DNA from: Microbulbifer variabilis
Lineage (GTDB): Bacteria; Pseudomonadota; Gammaproteobacteria; Pseudomonadales; Cellvibrionaceae
DNA: 64,000 nucleotides
Assembly (NCBI RefSeq): GCF_020524905.1
Contig: NZ_JAIVKI010000007.1
Coordinates: 1-64,000 of the forward strand
Direction of reading: 5' to 3'
The notes beneath the pieces are model-generated. The model had not been told where the DNA came from and searched no databases. It saw only the letters and a list, made by a program, of their open reading frames with translations. Of this stretch, positions 14,739-24,357 are shown one piece after another (positions within the stretch are counted from its first letter, which is position 1; each line of letters begins with the position of its first letter). The position numbers and the translations under genes are program-made.

Positions 14739-15785
14739 TTGTCCAGCCAATTGCGATTGGCCGTGGATGCAATGGGCGGGGACTTAGGTCCCCGCTCTGT
14801 CGTTCCGGCCTGTATTAGATTTCTTCAAAACTTCCCCGAAGCGCAGCTGAAACTCTTTGGTCCGCGCGCACAACTAGAGGCGCTGTTCCTCGAGCATCGT
14901 CACCCTCAAATCCCTGATCGGCTTGAAATTGTCCCCTGTGAGCAGGTTGTTACCCAGGAGTGCAACCCTTTGCAGGCTGTTCGCCATAAACGCGAATCCA
15001 CTATGGCTAGAGCCTTGAAGGCCGTGGCGGAGGGGAGTGCCCAGGCGATGGTGACTTCTGGAAATACCGGCGCCCTATTGGCCCTGAGTCGCAGTGTTCT
15101 GGGTAATATTGAGGGCGTTCGCAAGCCAGCGCTGGGCAAGTCCGTACCTTCCGGGCACGGTTCCTGCTACCTTTTGGATCTCGGTGCCAATGTGGGATGC
15201 AGTGCGGAAGACTTACTGCAATTTGCTCGTATGGGGATAGAGGCTCAACACCTACATACCGGTATCCCTCGTGCAGACATCGAAGTGGCCCTGCTGAATA
15301 TCGGTGCAGAAGCGCACAAGGGGACCGCTGAGATACGTAGGGCCGCCGAGCTTCTTGAGGCGGACCCGAAAGTCAATTATGTGGGCTTTGTGGAGGGGCA
15401 TGACATCTTTACCGGTGCTGTCGACGTGGTTGTGTGTGACGGTCTGATGGGAAATGTCGCCATGAAATCCGCTGAGGGCGTGATTAGACTAATGGGTCAA
15501 AAAGCATTCACCATTGAGAAAAAAGGGTGTTTTAAGCGTTTTTTTGGCCAATTAGCCATAAAACTGTTGCGAAAATGGCGCACACAGGTAGAGCCCGCCC
15601 GCTATAATGGCGCCAGCTTTGTAGGGGTGAAGGGCAACGTGATTAAAAGTCACGGAGGTGCCAGCAGCGAAGCTTTTTACCGGGCGATGGTGACGGCAAA
15701 AGAATGTGCCGATGCCAATTTAGCCGCCAGAGTTGGCGCTGCCCTGGTACAGGCTGGCGAGCGAAACTCAAAGGAAATGGGGTAG
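14739..15785 (+). CDS. plsX: phosphate acyltransferase PlsX
   Basis: 348 residues from TTG 14739. Upstream in-frame sequence would enter rpmF, and the next codons LRLAVDAMGGDLGP are the expected PlsX start. PlsX turns acyl-ACP and phosphate into acyl-phosphate for the first glycerol-3-phosphate acylation by PlsY; it is a peripheral membrane enzyme. Typical blocks are AMVTSGNTGALLALS (about 106-120), LLDLGANVGCSAEDL (about 144-158), LLNIGAEAHKGT, VVVCDGLMGNVAMKS and VKGNVIKSHGGAS. GAAGAGTAAG acts as Shine-Dalgarno. fabD follows after 52 bases. There is no fabH between plsX and fabD, unlike E. coli. Confidence 0.95.
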   Translation: MSSQLRLAVDAMGGDLGPRSVVPACIRFLQNFPEAQLKLFGPRAQLEALFLEHRHPQIPDRLEIVPCEQVVTQECNPLQAVRHKRESTMARALKAVAEGSAQAMVTSGNTGALLALSRSVLGNIEGVRKPALGKSVPSGHGSCYLLDLGANVGCSAEDLLQFARMGIEAQHLHTGIPRADIEVALLNIGAEAHKGTAEIRRAAELLEADPKVNYVGFVEGHDIFTGAVDVVVCDGLMGNVAMKSAEGVIRLMGQKAFTIEKKGCFKRFFGQLAIKLLRKWRTQVEPARYNGASFVGVKGNVIKSHGGASSEAFYRAMVTAKECADANLAARVGAALVQAGERNSKEMG

Positions 15786-15837
15786 AAGGTTCGCCCCGCT
15801 CCTACTGAAATTTGCCAAATAGGTTTAAGGATATCTT

Positions 15838-16782
15838 ATGACCAATGCCGCGCTTGCATTCGTCTTTCCTGGGCAGGGATCTCAAAAGATCGGTATGCTC
15901 TCCGAGATCGCTCAGGAGGCCCCTGAAATCCAGTCTACCTTTGCTGAGGCTTCGGAGGTTCTTGGGTATGATCTTTGGGACCTCTGCCAAAATGGTGATC
16001 AGGAAGCGATCAATCTAACCCAGCGCACCCAGCCCCTTCTTTTAACCTCCAGTGTCGCCCTCTATCGCCTCTGGCGTGCCCGTGGTGGTGCCGTGCCTGC
16101 GCGTATGGCGGGACATAGTCTGGGAGAGTGGTCTGCACTGGTGTGTTCTGGTGTCTTGGCTTTTAAAGATGCTGTCCACTTAGTTCGTGAACGCGGCCGC
16201 CTGATGCAGGAAGCCGTACCCGTGGGCACCGGGGCCATGGCCGCAGTGATTGGCCTTGACGATGCGGTGGTGGAAGAGGTCTGTGCTCAAGCTGCTGAGG
16301 ATGAAGTCGTTGCGGCTGTGAACTACAACTCACCCGGGCAGATTGTTATTGCAGGAAGTAGTGCCGCGGTTGAAAGAGCAATCGATGCCTGTAAAGCGGC
16401 CGGCGCCAAGCGCGCAATGCCCTTGCCGGTGAGTGCACCATTTCATACTGAGCTAATGCGTCCAGCAGCTGAGAAGCTCGCCCCTCAAATTGAGGCAGCG
16501 GAGTTTAGCGCTCCACAAATTCCCGTTGTACACAATGTGCATGCTGAAACCGAATCGGACCCGGCGAAGATTAAGGCTTTAATGATCGAGCAAATCTATA
16601 GCCCCGTGCGCTGGACAGCCTGTACCCAAAAGCTTGTGAGCAATGGCGCTACAGATCTGGTTGAGTGTGGTCCGGGTAAGGTGTTGGCTGGTTTGGTCAA
16701 GCGTATCAACCGCAGTGCTACCTGTCATGGTATCGATACTCCCACCAGTTTTAATGAAGCGCTGAGAGCCACAGTTGCCTGA
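15838..16782 (+). CDS. fabD: malonyl-CoA:ACP transacylase
   Basis: 314 residues from ATG 15838 (TTAAGGA upstream). It loads malonyl groups from CoA onto ACP for fatty acid elongation. FVFPGQGSQKIGML opens the protein; the nucleophile elbow AGHSLGEWSALV (Ser near 94) has Trp where most relatives have Tyr. The catalytic His is in SAPFHTELM (near 203), and VECGPGKVLAGLVKRI closes the fold. It sits in the plsX-fabD-fabG-acpP-fabF order with fabG's start 46 bases downstream. Confidence 0.96.
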   Translation: MTNAALAFVFPGQGSQKIGMLSEIAQEAPEIQSTFAEASEVLGYDLWDLCQNGDQEAINLTQRTQPLLLTSSVALYRLWRARGGAVPARMAGHSLGEWSALVCSGVLAFKDAVHLVRERGRLMQEAVPVGTGAMAAVIGLDDAVVEEVCAQAAEDEVVAAVNYNSPGQIVIAGSSAAVERAIDACKAAGAKRAMPLPVSAPFHTELMRPAAEKLAPQIEAAEFSAPQIPVVHNVHAETESDPAKIKALMIEQIYSPVRWTACTQKLVSNGATDLVECGPGKVLAGLVKRINRSATCHGIDTPTSFNEALRATVA

Positions 16783-16828
16783 GTTGCTCAGACACGATTG
16801 GCGGTGGTCGAAAAAGGATAAAGCAAGT

Positions 16829-17584
16829 ATGAGCCTAAATATTTCCCTTGAAGGTAAGGTGGCCCTGGTCACTGGGGCTAGTCGCGGTATTGGTGCGGCA
16901 ATTGCGGATATGCTGGGCAGCCAAGGTGCAACGGTGATTGGAACGGCTACCAGTGATGCCGGTGCCGAGAAAATCAGTACACGTTTTGCCGAAAAAGGCT
17001 TCAGTGGGGCTGGTATGGTGCTTGATGTGACGAGTGCGGAAAGCATTGCCGGGTTGCATGAGGCTGTGAAAAATGATTTTGCGGCGCCGACCATTTTGGT
17101 TAACAACGCGGGTATCACCAAAGACAATTTACTTATGCGCATGAAGGATGATGAGTGGGATTCTGTCATTGAGACAAACTTGTCCGCTGTCTACCGTATG
17201 ACGAAGGTATGTCTTCGGGATATGACCCGGGCTCGCTGGGGGCGTATCATTAATATCAGCTCTGTAGTCGGCAGCATGGGCAACGCCGGTCAGAGTAACT
17301 ACGCGGCCACCAAGGCCGGAGTTGCTGGTTTTGCACGTTCTCTGGCTGCGGAGATTGGCTCCCGCGGTATCACTGTTAATACCGTCGCCCCAGGTTTTAT
17401 TGATACCGATATGACCAAAGTGCTACCTGAAGCCCAGCGTGAGGCATTGCTTGGCAAGATCCCCTTGGGCCGCCTGGGGCAGCCGGAAGAGATCGCTTCT
17501 GTTGTGGCATTTCTGGCAAGTGATGCCGGAGCCTATGTCACAGGGGAGACAATTCATGTCAATGGCGGCATGTATATGACCTGA
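16829..17584 (+). CDS. fabG: 3-oxoacyl-ACP reductase
   Basis: 251 residues from ATG 16829, preferred over an in-frame ATG at 16775 because AAGGATAAAG precedes it and homologues start here. FabG reduces beta-ketoacyl-ACP with NADPH in each elongation cycle. SDR signatures are complete: TGASRGIG (cofactor), NNAGIT, the Ser in NISSVVGSMG, and the YAATKAG Tyr-Lys pair. The C-terminal GETIHVNGGMYMT is the normal FabG end. 222 bases separate it from acpP, which has its own promoter-like sequence. Confidence 0.97.
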   Translation: MSLNISLEGKVALVTGASRGIGAAIADMLGSQGATVIGTATSDAGAEKISTRFAEKGFSGAGMVLDVTSAESIAGLHEAVKNDFAAPTILVNNAGITKDNLLMRMKDDEWDSVIETNLSAVYRMTKVCLRDMTRARWGRIINISSVVGSMGNAGQSNYAATKAGVAGFARSLAAEIGSRGITVNTVAPGFIDTDMTKVLPEAQREALLGKIPLGRLGQPEEIASVVAFLASDAGAYVTGETIHVNGGMYMT

Positions 17585-17662
17585 GATACACTAAAAATAT
17601 CTAAATAACTTGTTGATTTTTATAAGATTTTTGTATTTGCTATTGGTGCCGCAGAGCCGTGC

Positions 17663-17691
17663 ATTACAACCCTAAAAACTTGGGGTACAAT
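17663..17691 (+). promoter_or_regulatory. possible acpP promoter
   Basis: -35 ATTACA (17663-17668), 17-base spacer, -10 TACAAT (17686-17691), about 109 bases before acpP. A separate strong promoter is expected here because ACP is needed in much larger amounts than the enzymes encoded upstream. The -35 matches consensus at four of six positions. Confidence 0.4.
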
Positions 17692-17806
17692 GGCCTCTGA
17701 ATTATCCAAAAGCTGTGTGAGCCGGTCGTTATCGCCGTTAATTGGATTGGCGAAATAACAATAGCGACTAAAACAGATTTTTACCCACTAGGAGTTAAAT
17801 TGAATC

Positions 17807-18043
17807 ATGAGCAGCATTGAAGAGCGCGTTAAAAAGATCGTTGCTGAACAACTGGGCGTGAAGGAAGAAGACGTTAAGCCTGAAGCCTCTTTTGTTGAAG
17901 ATCTGGGCGCGGACTCACTCGACACAGTTGAGTTGGTAATGGCTTTGGAAGAGGAATTCGAAACCGAAATCCCCGATGAAGAAGCTGAGAAAATCACAAC
18001 TGTTCAGCTGGCAATTGATTACATCAAGGACAACCTTGGTTAA
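17807..18043 (+). CDS. acpP: acyl carrier protein
   Basis: 78 residues, very acidic. Ser37 in [10 protein letters not shown] is the 4'-phosphopantetheine attachment site; [20 protein letters not shown] is the partner-binding helix II-III region of canonical AcpP. It carries growing acyl chains for FabD, FabG and FabF, which flank it. TAGGAG (17790-17795) lies upstream of the ATG. fabF's start is 194 bases downstream. Confidence 0.98.
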   Translation: MSSIEERVKKIVAEQLGVKEEDVKPEASFVEDLGADSLDTVELVMALEEEFETEIPDEEAEKITTVQLAIDYIKDNLG

Positions 18044-18237
18044 TTCCTGCTGGGTGGTTTAGGCGCGAACAGTTTTATTACTGTGCGTAGCCAAGCGTTT
18101 CTGAGAGCCGTTCTATGTTACATAGCGCGGCTCTCTTTTTATTTGCACTATGGAATTGTGACTACTGTTCGAGTGTTGTTTCCTTCACAAATTATTGGAG
18201 GGGGAGCAGTGGCAGTAAGAGTTTCGGGGGGACCGCA

Positions 18238-19479
18238 GTGTCGCACAGAAGAGTTGTTGTAACCGGAATGGGCGCAGTAAGCCCGCTGGGTAACACCGTA
18301 GGGGAGACTTGGTCTGGCATCCTGAATGGAGTCAGTGGAGCTGTCCCAATAGAGTCGTTCGATGTTTCGGCGTTCTCAACCCGCTTCGCCGCTACGGTAA
18401 AAAATTTCGATCCCACGCCCTACGTGCCAGCAAAAGATGCACGCAAGATGGATACCTTCCTGCAGTATGGTCTGGTCGCGGGTATTCAGGCGATGGAAGA
18501 TAGTGGCCTTGAAGTTAGCGAAGGGAATGCACCGCGTATGGGCACCTGTATCGGTTCCGGTATGGGGGGCATCCTGGCTATTGAAGACAATGCCTTGTTA
18601 ATCGCGGAGAAAGGCCCTCGACGGGTATCTCCATTTTTTGTGCCGGGTGCCATCATCAACATGGTAGCGGGTAACCTATCGATCAAATATGGTCTTCGAG
18701 GACCTAACCTTGCCGTTACAACGGCCTGTACAACAGGTACCCATGCCTTGGGGCTGGGCATGCGAACCATTCAATATGGCGATGCGGATGTTATGGTGTG
18801 CGGCGGGGCCGAAATGGTCACCACACCCGTGGGGCTCGGCGGCTTCTGTGCAGCCAGGGCGCTTTCCACACGCAATGATGATCCCAAAACGGCCAGTCGC
18901 CCTTGGGATAAAGACCGGGATGGCTTCGTATTAGGTGAGGGCGCTGCGGTGCTCGTACTGGAAGAATACGAGCATGCCAAAGCCCGTGGTGCGACTATTT
19001 ACGCTGAACTTGCGGGTTTTGGTATGAGTGGCGATGCGCATCATATGACTTCGCCTCCTGAAGATGGCGCGGGAGCCGCACTATCAATGCAGAACGCGTT
19101 GAACGATGCGGGCATGGATGCATCTGAGATCCAATATATTAACGCCCACGGGACCTCTACCCCATTGGGGGACGCGGCTGAGATTCAGGCGGTACACAAA
19201 GTTTTCACCGGTTCTGCAGAAAGGCTGGCTGTAAGTTCCACCAAGTCTATGACGGGACACCTTCTCGGCGCAGCTGGTGCTATTGAGGCGGTTTTCTCTA
19301 TTCTTGCGCTGCGTGATCAGATGGCGCCACCAACAATCAATTTATGTAATGTCGATGAGGCTTGTGGAGGCATCAACCTTGTTCCGCAAGAGGCTCAGCC
19401 GATGGCTATTGATTCAGTACTTTCTAACTCCTTTGGGTTTGGTGGTACTAATGGTTCATTGATCTTTAAGCGAATCTGA
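18238..19479 (+). CDS. fabF: 3-oxoacyl-ACP synthase II
   Basis: 413 residues from GTG 18238, chosen because [20 protein letters not shown] is the standard FabF start and the upstream in-frame part (from 18115) is not protein-like; GGGGGGA lies just before it. FabF condenses acyl-ACP with malonyl-ACP and is needed for temperature control of unsaturated acids. The Cys-His-His triad is visible: [12 protein letters not shown] (Cys near 163), [11 protein letters not shown] (His near 303) and [14 protein letters not shown] (His near 340). It ends [16 protein letters not shown]. pabC follows after 46 bases. Confidence 0.96.
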   Translation: MSHRRVVVTGMGAVSPLGNTVGETWSGILNGVSGAVPIESFDVSAFSTRFAATVKNFDPTPYVPAKDARKMDTFLQYGLVAGIQAMEDSGLEVSEGNAPRMGTCIGSGMGGILAIEDNALLIAEKGPRRVSPFFVPGAIINMVAGNLSIKYGLRGPNLAVTTACTTGTHALGLGMRTIQYGDADVMVCGGAEMVTTPVGLGGFCAARALSTRNDDPKTASRPWDKDRDGFVLGEGAAVLVLEEYEHAKARGATIYAELAGFGMSGDAHHMTSPPEDGAGAALSMQNALNDAGMDASEIQYINAHGTSTPLGDAAEIQAVHKVFTGSAERLAVSSTKSMTGHLLGAAGAIEAVFSILALRDQMAPPTINLCNVDEACGGINLVPQEAQPMAIDSVLSNSFGFGGTNGSLIFKRI

Positions 19480-19525
19480 CCCATCTGCCCGCCTTTGGGT
19501 GGGCAACTCCTATTCTGGGGAGTGC

Positions 19526-20296
19526 ATGTCCAAATTGCCGCAACTTTTCCTTCGAGGCCATCCTGTGCAGACCTTGCCAGGAGATGGGCATTATAAAGAT
19601 GGAATCCTCGAAACCATGCGTTGTCACAACGGAAGGTTGCCCCTTTGGCCGTTACACAGAGAGCGCCTTGCTCGTAGCTTGGGCTTAGGCGAGTTGTCAC
19701 TTGATGAAATTGCTCAGTGCATCCTTCATCTAGTTGCAAAGCTTGGTCACAAAATGGCGATCGCTCGGTTACGGGTAGGCCTTCTTGGTGGCGAGTGGTG
19801 TTGGGATCTGTCCTTTTTGCCACTGCAGCCGACAGTGGAAGCTGAACTTGGGGTTCGCCTTTTCCCCTGCAAGACTGATCTGCCGGTTTCACAAAGTTGG
19901 AACTCTGGCTGCAAATATTTGTGTCGTAGTCGATATAATAGGGCGAAATCTGAACTTCCAATGGGCGAGTGCCTTGATGGCTTGATATTCGATAGTGAAG
20001 GCAGGGTTATCGAGAGCTTGCGCTGTAATTTGCTGGTGCGCTTTGGTGATATTTGGGTAACACCTAATTTACAGCGGTGTGGTGTCCGGGGTGTCATGCG
20101 AGACTGGCTGTCCAGTAGGATTCAATGGCAGGAGCGAGATATGGATATTCAGGATCTCTGCGAAGCTGAGGAAGTCGCTTTGTGTAACAGTGTTCGGGGC
20201 GTATTACCTGTAGTGGAAATTATCGGTCATAAGCGTTGGCCGATTGGGGCTGGCGTTCGTGGGTTGCAGTATTTGATCGTGGAAACATTGTGGTAA
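19526..20296 (+). CDS. pabC: aminodeoxychorismate lyase
   Basis: 256 residues from ATG 19526 (GGGGAG upstream). PabC is a class IV PLP enzyme that splits 4-amino-4-deoxychorismate into p-aminobenzoate and pyruvate for folate synthesis. The PLP lysine is in CKYLCRSRYNRAK and the cofactor phosphate region in VIESLRCNLLVRFGD; CEAEEVALCNSVRGVLPV is the family's late block. Sequence is more divergent than its neighbours, as is common for PabC. The gene pairs functionally with pabB at 40813-42144. mltG starts inside its last codons. Confidence 0.88.
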   Translation: MSKLPQLFLRGHPVQTLPGDGHYKDGILETMRCHNGRLPLWPLHRERLARSLGLGELSLDEIAQCILHLVAKLGHKMAIARLRVGLLGGEWCWDLSFLPLQPTVEAELGVRLFPCKTDLPVSQSWNSGCKYLCRSRYNRAKSELPMGECLDGLIFDSEGRVIESLRCNLLVRFGDIWVTPNLQRCGVRGVMRDWLSSRIQWQERDMDIQDLCEAEEVALCNSVRGVLPVVEIIGHKRWPIGAGVRGLQYLIVETLW

Positions 20297-21354
20297 AGAA
20301 AAAGCAGACAAGTTCTCCCGTTAAGCTGTGGAAGATCCTGTTTGGTGGTTTTCTTCTCACAGGTCTGTTGGTGGTAGCGTCTCTTTGGATGTTACAGGTA
20401 GCTCTTGCTGCACCGCTGCCAGTGGGGAAAACAGGCCTTCAGTTCCAGGTGGACAAAGGGAGTAGCCTATCAAGCACCTTGCGCAAACTGAAAAGTGATG
20501 GGGTGATTAACTGGCCGCGGTTGGTACTTGCCTATGCCTACTGGGAGGGCAAAACGGACATCCATTCCGGTGAGTATCTTATTCCCCATGGAAGTACGGC
20601 AATGGATTTAATTGCCCGGCTAAACCGAGGGGATGTCACCGTTTATCGGCTGACTTTGGTTGAAGGTTGGACCTTCCAGCAGGCCCTGCATAAGATTCGC
20701 TCAGGGCAACGGGTTGTTAGATCTGAGGCGGGCAGCAGTGTCAGTGCAGCTGCCCGGGCTCTCGGCCTGGAAGAGGGTGCTGAGGAAGGCTGGGTTTTCC
20801 CAGATACCTATGTTTACCGCTCTGGGACTACGGATATTGAGCTTTTGCGCCAGGCTTACGAACGCATGCAGCGTGTATTGGATGAGGAGTGGCAGGCAAA
20901 AGGCGAAGGGCTCCCTTATACGTCTCCTTATGAGGCTTTGATTATGGCCTCGTTGATCGAAAAGGAAACCGGTCATCCTTCGGAGCGTAGTGAAATCGCC
21001 GGAGTGTTTGTGCGTCGCTTAAATAAGGGGATGCGCCTGCAAACAGATCCCACTGTAATTTATGGGTTGGGAGAAGATTACGATGGTAATCTCACACGGG
21101 CACACCTTCGAGCGCCAACCCCGTATAATACTTATGTAATTAATGGGCTGCCGCCAACACCGATTGCATTGCCTGGGCGTGCGGCTATCCGTGCAGCACT
21201 TAATCCAAAGCCCGGCAAAAGCCTTTATTTTGTAGGCAAGGGGGATGGCTCCCATCATTTCTCAGCGACTCTGACAGAGCACAACCGTGCGGTGCGGGAG
21301 TATCAGCTGAAGAGACGAGCGGATTATCGCTCCAGTCCGGCAAAAGGAAATTAG
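20290..21354 (+). CDS. mltG: endolytic murein transglycosylase MltG
   Basis: 354 residues from GTG 20290, which overlaps the pabC stop (GTGGTAA), a coupled start. MltG is an inner-membrane lytic transglycosylase that cuts nascent glycan strands and acts as a terminase for peptidoglycan synthesis. One membrane helix near the N-terminus ([20 protein letters not shown], about 15-34) anchors it, with the rest periplasmic. A LysM-like part (about 50-130) precedes the catalytic YceG domain with the essential Glu in [11 protein letters not shown] and the [10 protein letters not shown] and [10 protein letters not shown] blocks. tmk follows after five bases. Confidence 0.94.
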   Translation: MVKKKQTSSPVKLWKILFGGFLLTGLLVVASLWMLQVALAAPLPVGKTGLQFQVDKGSSLSSTLRKLKSDGVINWPRLVLAYAYWEGKTDIHSGEYLIPHGSTAMDLIARLNRGDVTVYRLTLVEGWTFQQALHKIRSGQRVVRSEAGSSVSAAARALGLEEGAEEGWVFPDTYVYRSGTTDIELLRQAYERMQRVLDEEWQAKGEGLPYTSPYEALIMASLIEKETGHPSERSEIAGVFVRRLNKGMRLQTDPTVIYGLGEDYDGNLTRAHLRAPTPYNTYVINGLPPTPIALPGRAAIRAALNPKPGKSLYFVGKGDGSHHFSATLTEHNRAVREYQLKRRADYRSSPAKGN

Positions 21355-21359
21355 AGATA

Positions 21360-21980
21360 GTGTCGCGCGGAAAATTTATAACCCTGGAAGGCGGGGAGGG
21401 GGTTGGTAAGTCTACTAACCTGCAGTTTATCACTCAGTGGTTAGCTGATCGTAATATCCCATTTATCCAAACCCGTGAGCCCGGCGGTACCCCGCTGGCT
21501 GAACAACTGCGGGAATTGCTCCTGGCAAAGCGTGAAGAGGCGGTTGACCCCACGGCGGAACTGCTGATGGTCTTTGCAGCTCGAGCACAGCATTTGGCTA
21601 ATGTGATTATCCCGGCCCTGGAGCGCGGAGATTGGGTGATTTGTGACCGTTTCACCGATGCTACTTATGCCTACCAGGGTGGCGGTCGAGCGCTCGATAG
21701 AGCTCTGATAGAGCAGCTTGAAAAAGATGTACAGGGTGATTTACGGCCCGACAAGGTGCTTCTCTTGGATCTAGATCCGCAAATAGGTTTGGAACGCGCA
21801 GCCAGTACTGGAGCTGCCGATCGATTTGAAAGTGAGCAACTGGCTTTCTTTCATCGAGTGCGTGCAGCTTACCGCGAGCGTGCCGAGGCGACCCCCGCGC
21901 GCTATGCCATTATTGATGCCAGCCAGCCGTTGGCACAGGTCCAGCAACAGCTGGGGCAGGAGTTGCAGCGTTTTCTCTAA
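21360..21980 (+). CDS. tmk: thymidylate kinase
   Basis: 206 residues from GTG 21360. It phosphorylates dTMP to dTDP. The P-loop is GGEGVGKST (about 11-19), followed by [14 protein letters not shown], the [15 protein letters not shown] block (about 97-111) and a LID region with [15 protein letters not shown]. It starts five bases after mltG and precedes holB, the conserved gammaproteobacterial order, so DNA precursor supply and replication genes share a transcript with lipid and wall genes. Confidence 0.96.
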   Translation: MSRGKFITLEGGEGVGKSTNLQFITQWLADRNIPFIQTREPGGTPLAEQLRELLLAKREEAVDPTAELLMVFAARAQHLANVIIPALERGDWVICDRFTDATYAYQGGGRALDRALIEQLEKDVQGDLRPDKVLLLDLDPQIGLERAASTGAADRFESEQLAFFHRVRAAYRERAEATPARYAIIDASQPLAQVQQQLGQELQRFL

Positions 21981-22043
21981 GGGGCGCTGGAAGAAATAGT
22001 CCCAACTGGTTGGTAGTGAAGTTTCCCATTACAAATTTGGCAA

Positions 22044-23069
22044 ATGGCAGTGTCTGAAGCACCCGAACATATCCCTATCCCCTCTCTTTTACCTTGGCAA
22101 ATCCAGCAGTGGCAACGGCTCGGCACCCAGTGGCGTGCGGGGCGGTGTCCGCATGCCCTTTTGTTGAGTGGTCAGCCGGGCCTAGGCAAACGCGCTTTTG
22201 CCGAGGCTTTTTCTGCGTTGGTGTTGTGCGAACAGCCCAGAGAAGGGCAGGCCTGTGGAAGTTGCAAAGACTGCCACCTTTGGCAGGCGGGATCGCACCC
22301 GGATTTTCTTCGGATAGAGCCAGAAAAAGGGGGAGGGCCGCTTAAGGTTGAGCAGATTCGCCAGCTCGGTGACTTTGTGTCTCGAACCAGCGGCCGAGGG
22401 GGCGCGCGCCTGGTGTGGTTGGCGCCGGCGGAAGCTATGAATATCAACGCGGCTAATGCTCTGCTGAAAAACTTAGAGGAACCTGCGGCATCAGTAATTT
22501 TTTTACTGGTTAGTGACTCTCCGGCGGGCTTACTGCCAACGATTCGCAGCCGCTGCCAATCTGTTACATTCCCACCCCCTTCTGAAGAAATGGCGTTGCA
22601 GTGGCTGTGCGGATCTGGATTGGAGGAATGCGCGGCAACTAGGGCTCTGGTGCTCGCTGGTGGGGCACCATTACTGGCTGGGCAATTGGCGGAACCCAAG
22701 AGTGAGGACATTCGGGAGCGGTTTCTGCAAGAGCTTGTTGCTCTGGCCCAAGGGAGTGCTAGGGCAGTGACAGCCGCTGGCCGCTGGGAAACCCCGCCTG
22801 AGCCTGCAAACCTAGGCCAACTAATACAATTTTGGCAACAATGGGTCGCTCAAATGGTTTGGGTACGCAGCTGTGATTCCACTGGCGATGCTCAGGTCAT
22901 GGCACTTTTGCAAAGGCTTCCAGGTACTGGGCGTGGTAGCTTACGTGCGCTGTTTGGCTTTTATGATCATCTTCTTCAGGCGCGTATGGGGCTCGCAAGT
23001 GGAGCGAATCCTAATCGTCGCCTGTTGCTGGAAGAGTTGATGATTCGTTGGACTAGGTTGTTCGCCTGA
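22044..23069 (+). CDS. holB: DNA polymerase III delta' subunit
   Basis: 341 residues. The delta' subunit is part of the clamp loader that opens and places the beta clamp. The AAA+ domain has a P-loop-like LLSGQPGLGKRAFA (about 42-55), a four-cysteine zinc module (CEQPREGQACGSCKDC, about 68-83) and the SRC sensor region TIRSRCQSV. The LLKNLEEPAASVIFLLV block is typical of the family. No good Shine-Dalgarno is visible before ATG 22044. Confidence 0.93.
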   Translation: MAVSEAPEHIPIPSLLPWQIQQWQRLGTQWRAGRCPHALLLSGQPGLGKRAFAEAFSALVLCEQPREGQACGSCKDCHLWQAGSHPDFLRIEPEKGGGPLKVEQIRQLGDFVSRTSGRGGARLVWLAPAEAMNINAANALLKNLEEPAASVIFLLVSDSPAGLLPTIRSRCQSVTFPPPSEEMALQWLCGSGLEECAATRALVLAGGAPLLAGQLAEPKSEDIRERFLQELVALAQGSARAVTAAGRWETPPEPANLGQLIQFWQQWVAQMVWVRSCDSTGDAQVMALLQRLPGTGRGSLRALFGFYDHLLQARMGLASGANPNRRLLLEELMIRWTRLFA

Positions 23070-23194
23070 GCAAAAAACGATCAATAACGAATGGCGTACT
23101 ATTTATATTCTTGAAAGTATGAAAGAGCTGGGTTCTGGACAGAAACAGTACGCTCAGATAAGTTAGCGCAACATTAAAAACATTGAGGTTGAGC

Positions 23195-23548
23195 ATGAAA
23201 GCCATGGGAGGCGGTGCCCGAAACGGCATCCTATCGCTGAAGATTCAGGATAAATCAGTTCTCTACGCGGCTTATATGCCTTTTGTAAAGAATGGTGGCC
23301 TGTTTATCAGTACGGATAAATCCTACAACCTCGGTGATGAAGTCTTCCTGTTGTTAAGCCTGATGGATGAGCCGGAAAAAATTCCGGTGGCCGGCAAGGT
23401 GATCTGGATAACCCCCAGTGGAGCCCAGGGAAACCGAACGCCGGGAATTGGTGTTCAGTTTGGGGACAAGGACAACATTGCGCAAAACAAGATAGAAACT
23501 TACCTGGCTGGCACCCTTGAATCCAGCCGACCCACTCACACGTTGTAA
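23195..23548 (+). CDS. PilZ-domain protein, type IV pilus biogenesis type
   Basis: 117 residues from ATG 23195 (GAGG seven bases upstream; a TTG at 23183 is also in frame). The gene position between holB and tatD is that of pilZ in Pseudomonas, where PilZ is required for type IV pilus assembly. The domain shows YMPFVKNGGLFISTDKSYNLGDEVFLLLSLMD-like segments and WITPSGAQGNRTPGIGVQF. The classical c-di-GMP motif RxxxR...DxSxxG is not intact (NGGLFISTDKS replaces D-S-x-x-G), again as in PilZ itself, which does not bind c-di-GMP. Confidence 0.88.
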   Translation: MKAMGGGARNGILSLKIQDKSVLYAAYMPFVKNGGLFISTDKSYNLGDEVFLLLSLMDEPEKIPVAGKVIWITPSGAQGNRTPGIGVQFGDKDNIAQNKIETYLAGTLESSRPTHTL

Positions 23549-23555
23549 TTTTCAC

Positions 23556-24332
23556 ATGCTCGTAGATTCTCATTGTCACCTGGATAGACTGAAGCTCGAT
23601 AAGTTTGATGGCGATCTGGACGCGGTTCTGGAGTTCGCTCGTAGCCGGGGAGTCGGGAAATTCTTGTGTGTTGGTATCAGTCTCGATAACGCCGATGCCG
23701 TCGTGGAAATCGCTGCAAAGTATCAAGATGTGGTTTGCTCAGTGGGGATCCATCCGCTGGATGTCGAATCCGGTCTCGCTGGTGTGGATCAATTGATCGA
23801 AATGGCGGGGCGTCCCAAGGTGGTAGCTCTGGGGGAGACCGGTCTCGATTATTACTACAGTACCGAGACAAAAGAGACCCAACAGCAAAGTTTTATTGCC
23901 CATCTGCAGGCGGCGGGCCAAGTGGGACTGCCGGTGATAGTGCATACCCGCGATGCCCGTGAGGATACGATTCAGTTGATTCGGGAGCATGGAAACCTGC
24001 AAACAGCGGGTGTATTGCATTGTTTCACCGAGAGCTGGGAGATGGCGAAGGCCGCATTGGATCTCAATTATTACGTTTCCCTCTCCGGTATTGTTACATT
24101 TAAAAATGCCGAGGATCTGCGCGATGTTGCGCGCAAACTGCCCCTCGATCGCCTTCTGGTGGAAACAGACTCTCCCTACCTCGCACCGATTCCCTATCGT
24201 GGCAAGCCCAATATCCCGGCTTATGTGCGGGAAGTAGCCGAATTCATTGCTGAGTTGCGCGGAATTTCTTACGGGCAGCTGGCTGAAATCACTACAGAAA
24301 ATTTTCTCCGATTATTTCCTCGGGCTGCCTAA
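23556..24332 (+). CDS. tatD: TatD-family metal-dependent deoxyribonuclease
   Basis: 258 residues from ATG 23556, seven bases after the PilZ gene; the frame reaches 23517 but homologues start MLVDSHCHLD. TatD-type hydrolases are TIM-barrel metal enzymes with 3'-5' DNase activity. Metal ligands appear in DSHCHLD (about 4-10), GETGLDYYY (about 90-98), VIVHTRDA, GVLHCFTE and LLVETDSPYLAP. It resembles the YcfH subgroup by neighbourhood and length. No clear Shine-Dalgarno precedes it, so translation is probably coupled to the gene upstream. Confidence 0.9.
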   Translation: MLVDSHCHLDRLKLDKFDGDLDAVLEFARSRGVGKFLCVGISLDNADAVVEIAAKYQDVVCSVGIHPLDVESGLAGVDQLIEMAGRPKVVALGETGLDYYYSTETKETQQQSFIAHLQAAGQVGLPVIVHTRDAREDTIQLIREHGNLQTAGVLHCFTESWEMAKAALDLNYYVSLSGIVTFKNAEDLRDVARKLPLDRLLVETDSPYLAPIPYRGKPNIPAYVREVAEFIAELRGISYGQLAEITTENFLRLFPRAA

Positions 24333-24357
24333 GCCCGGCTAGTTAGAAGTTCCCTAT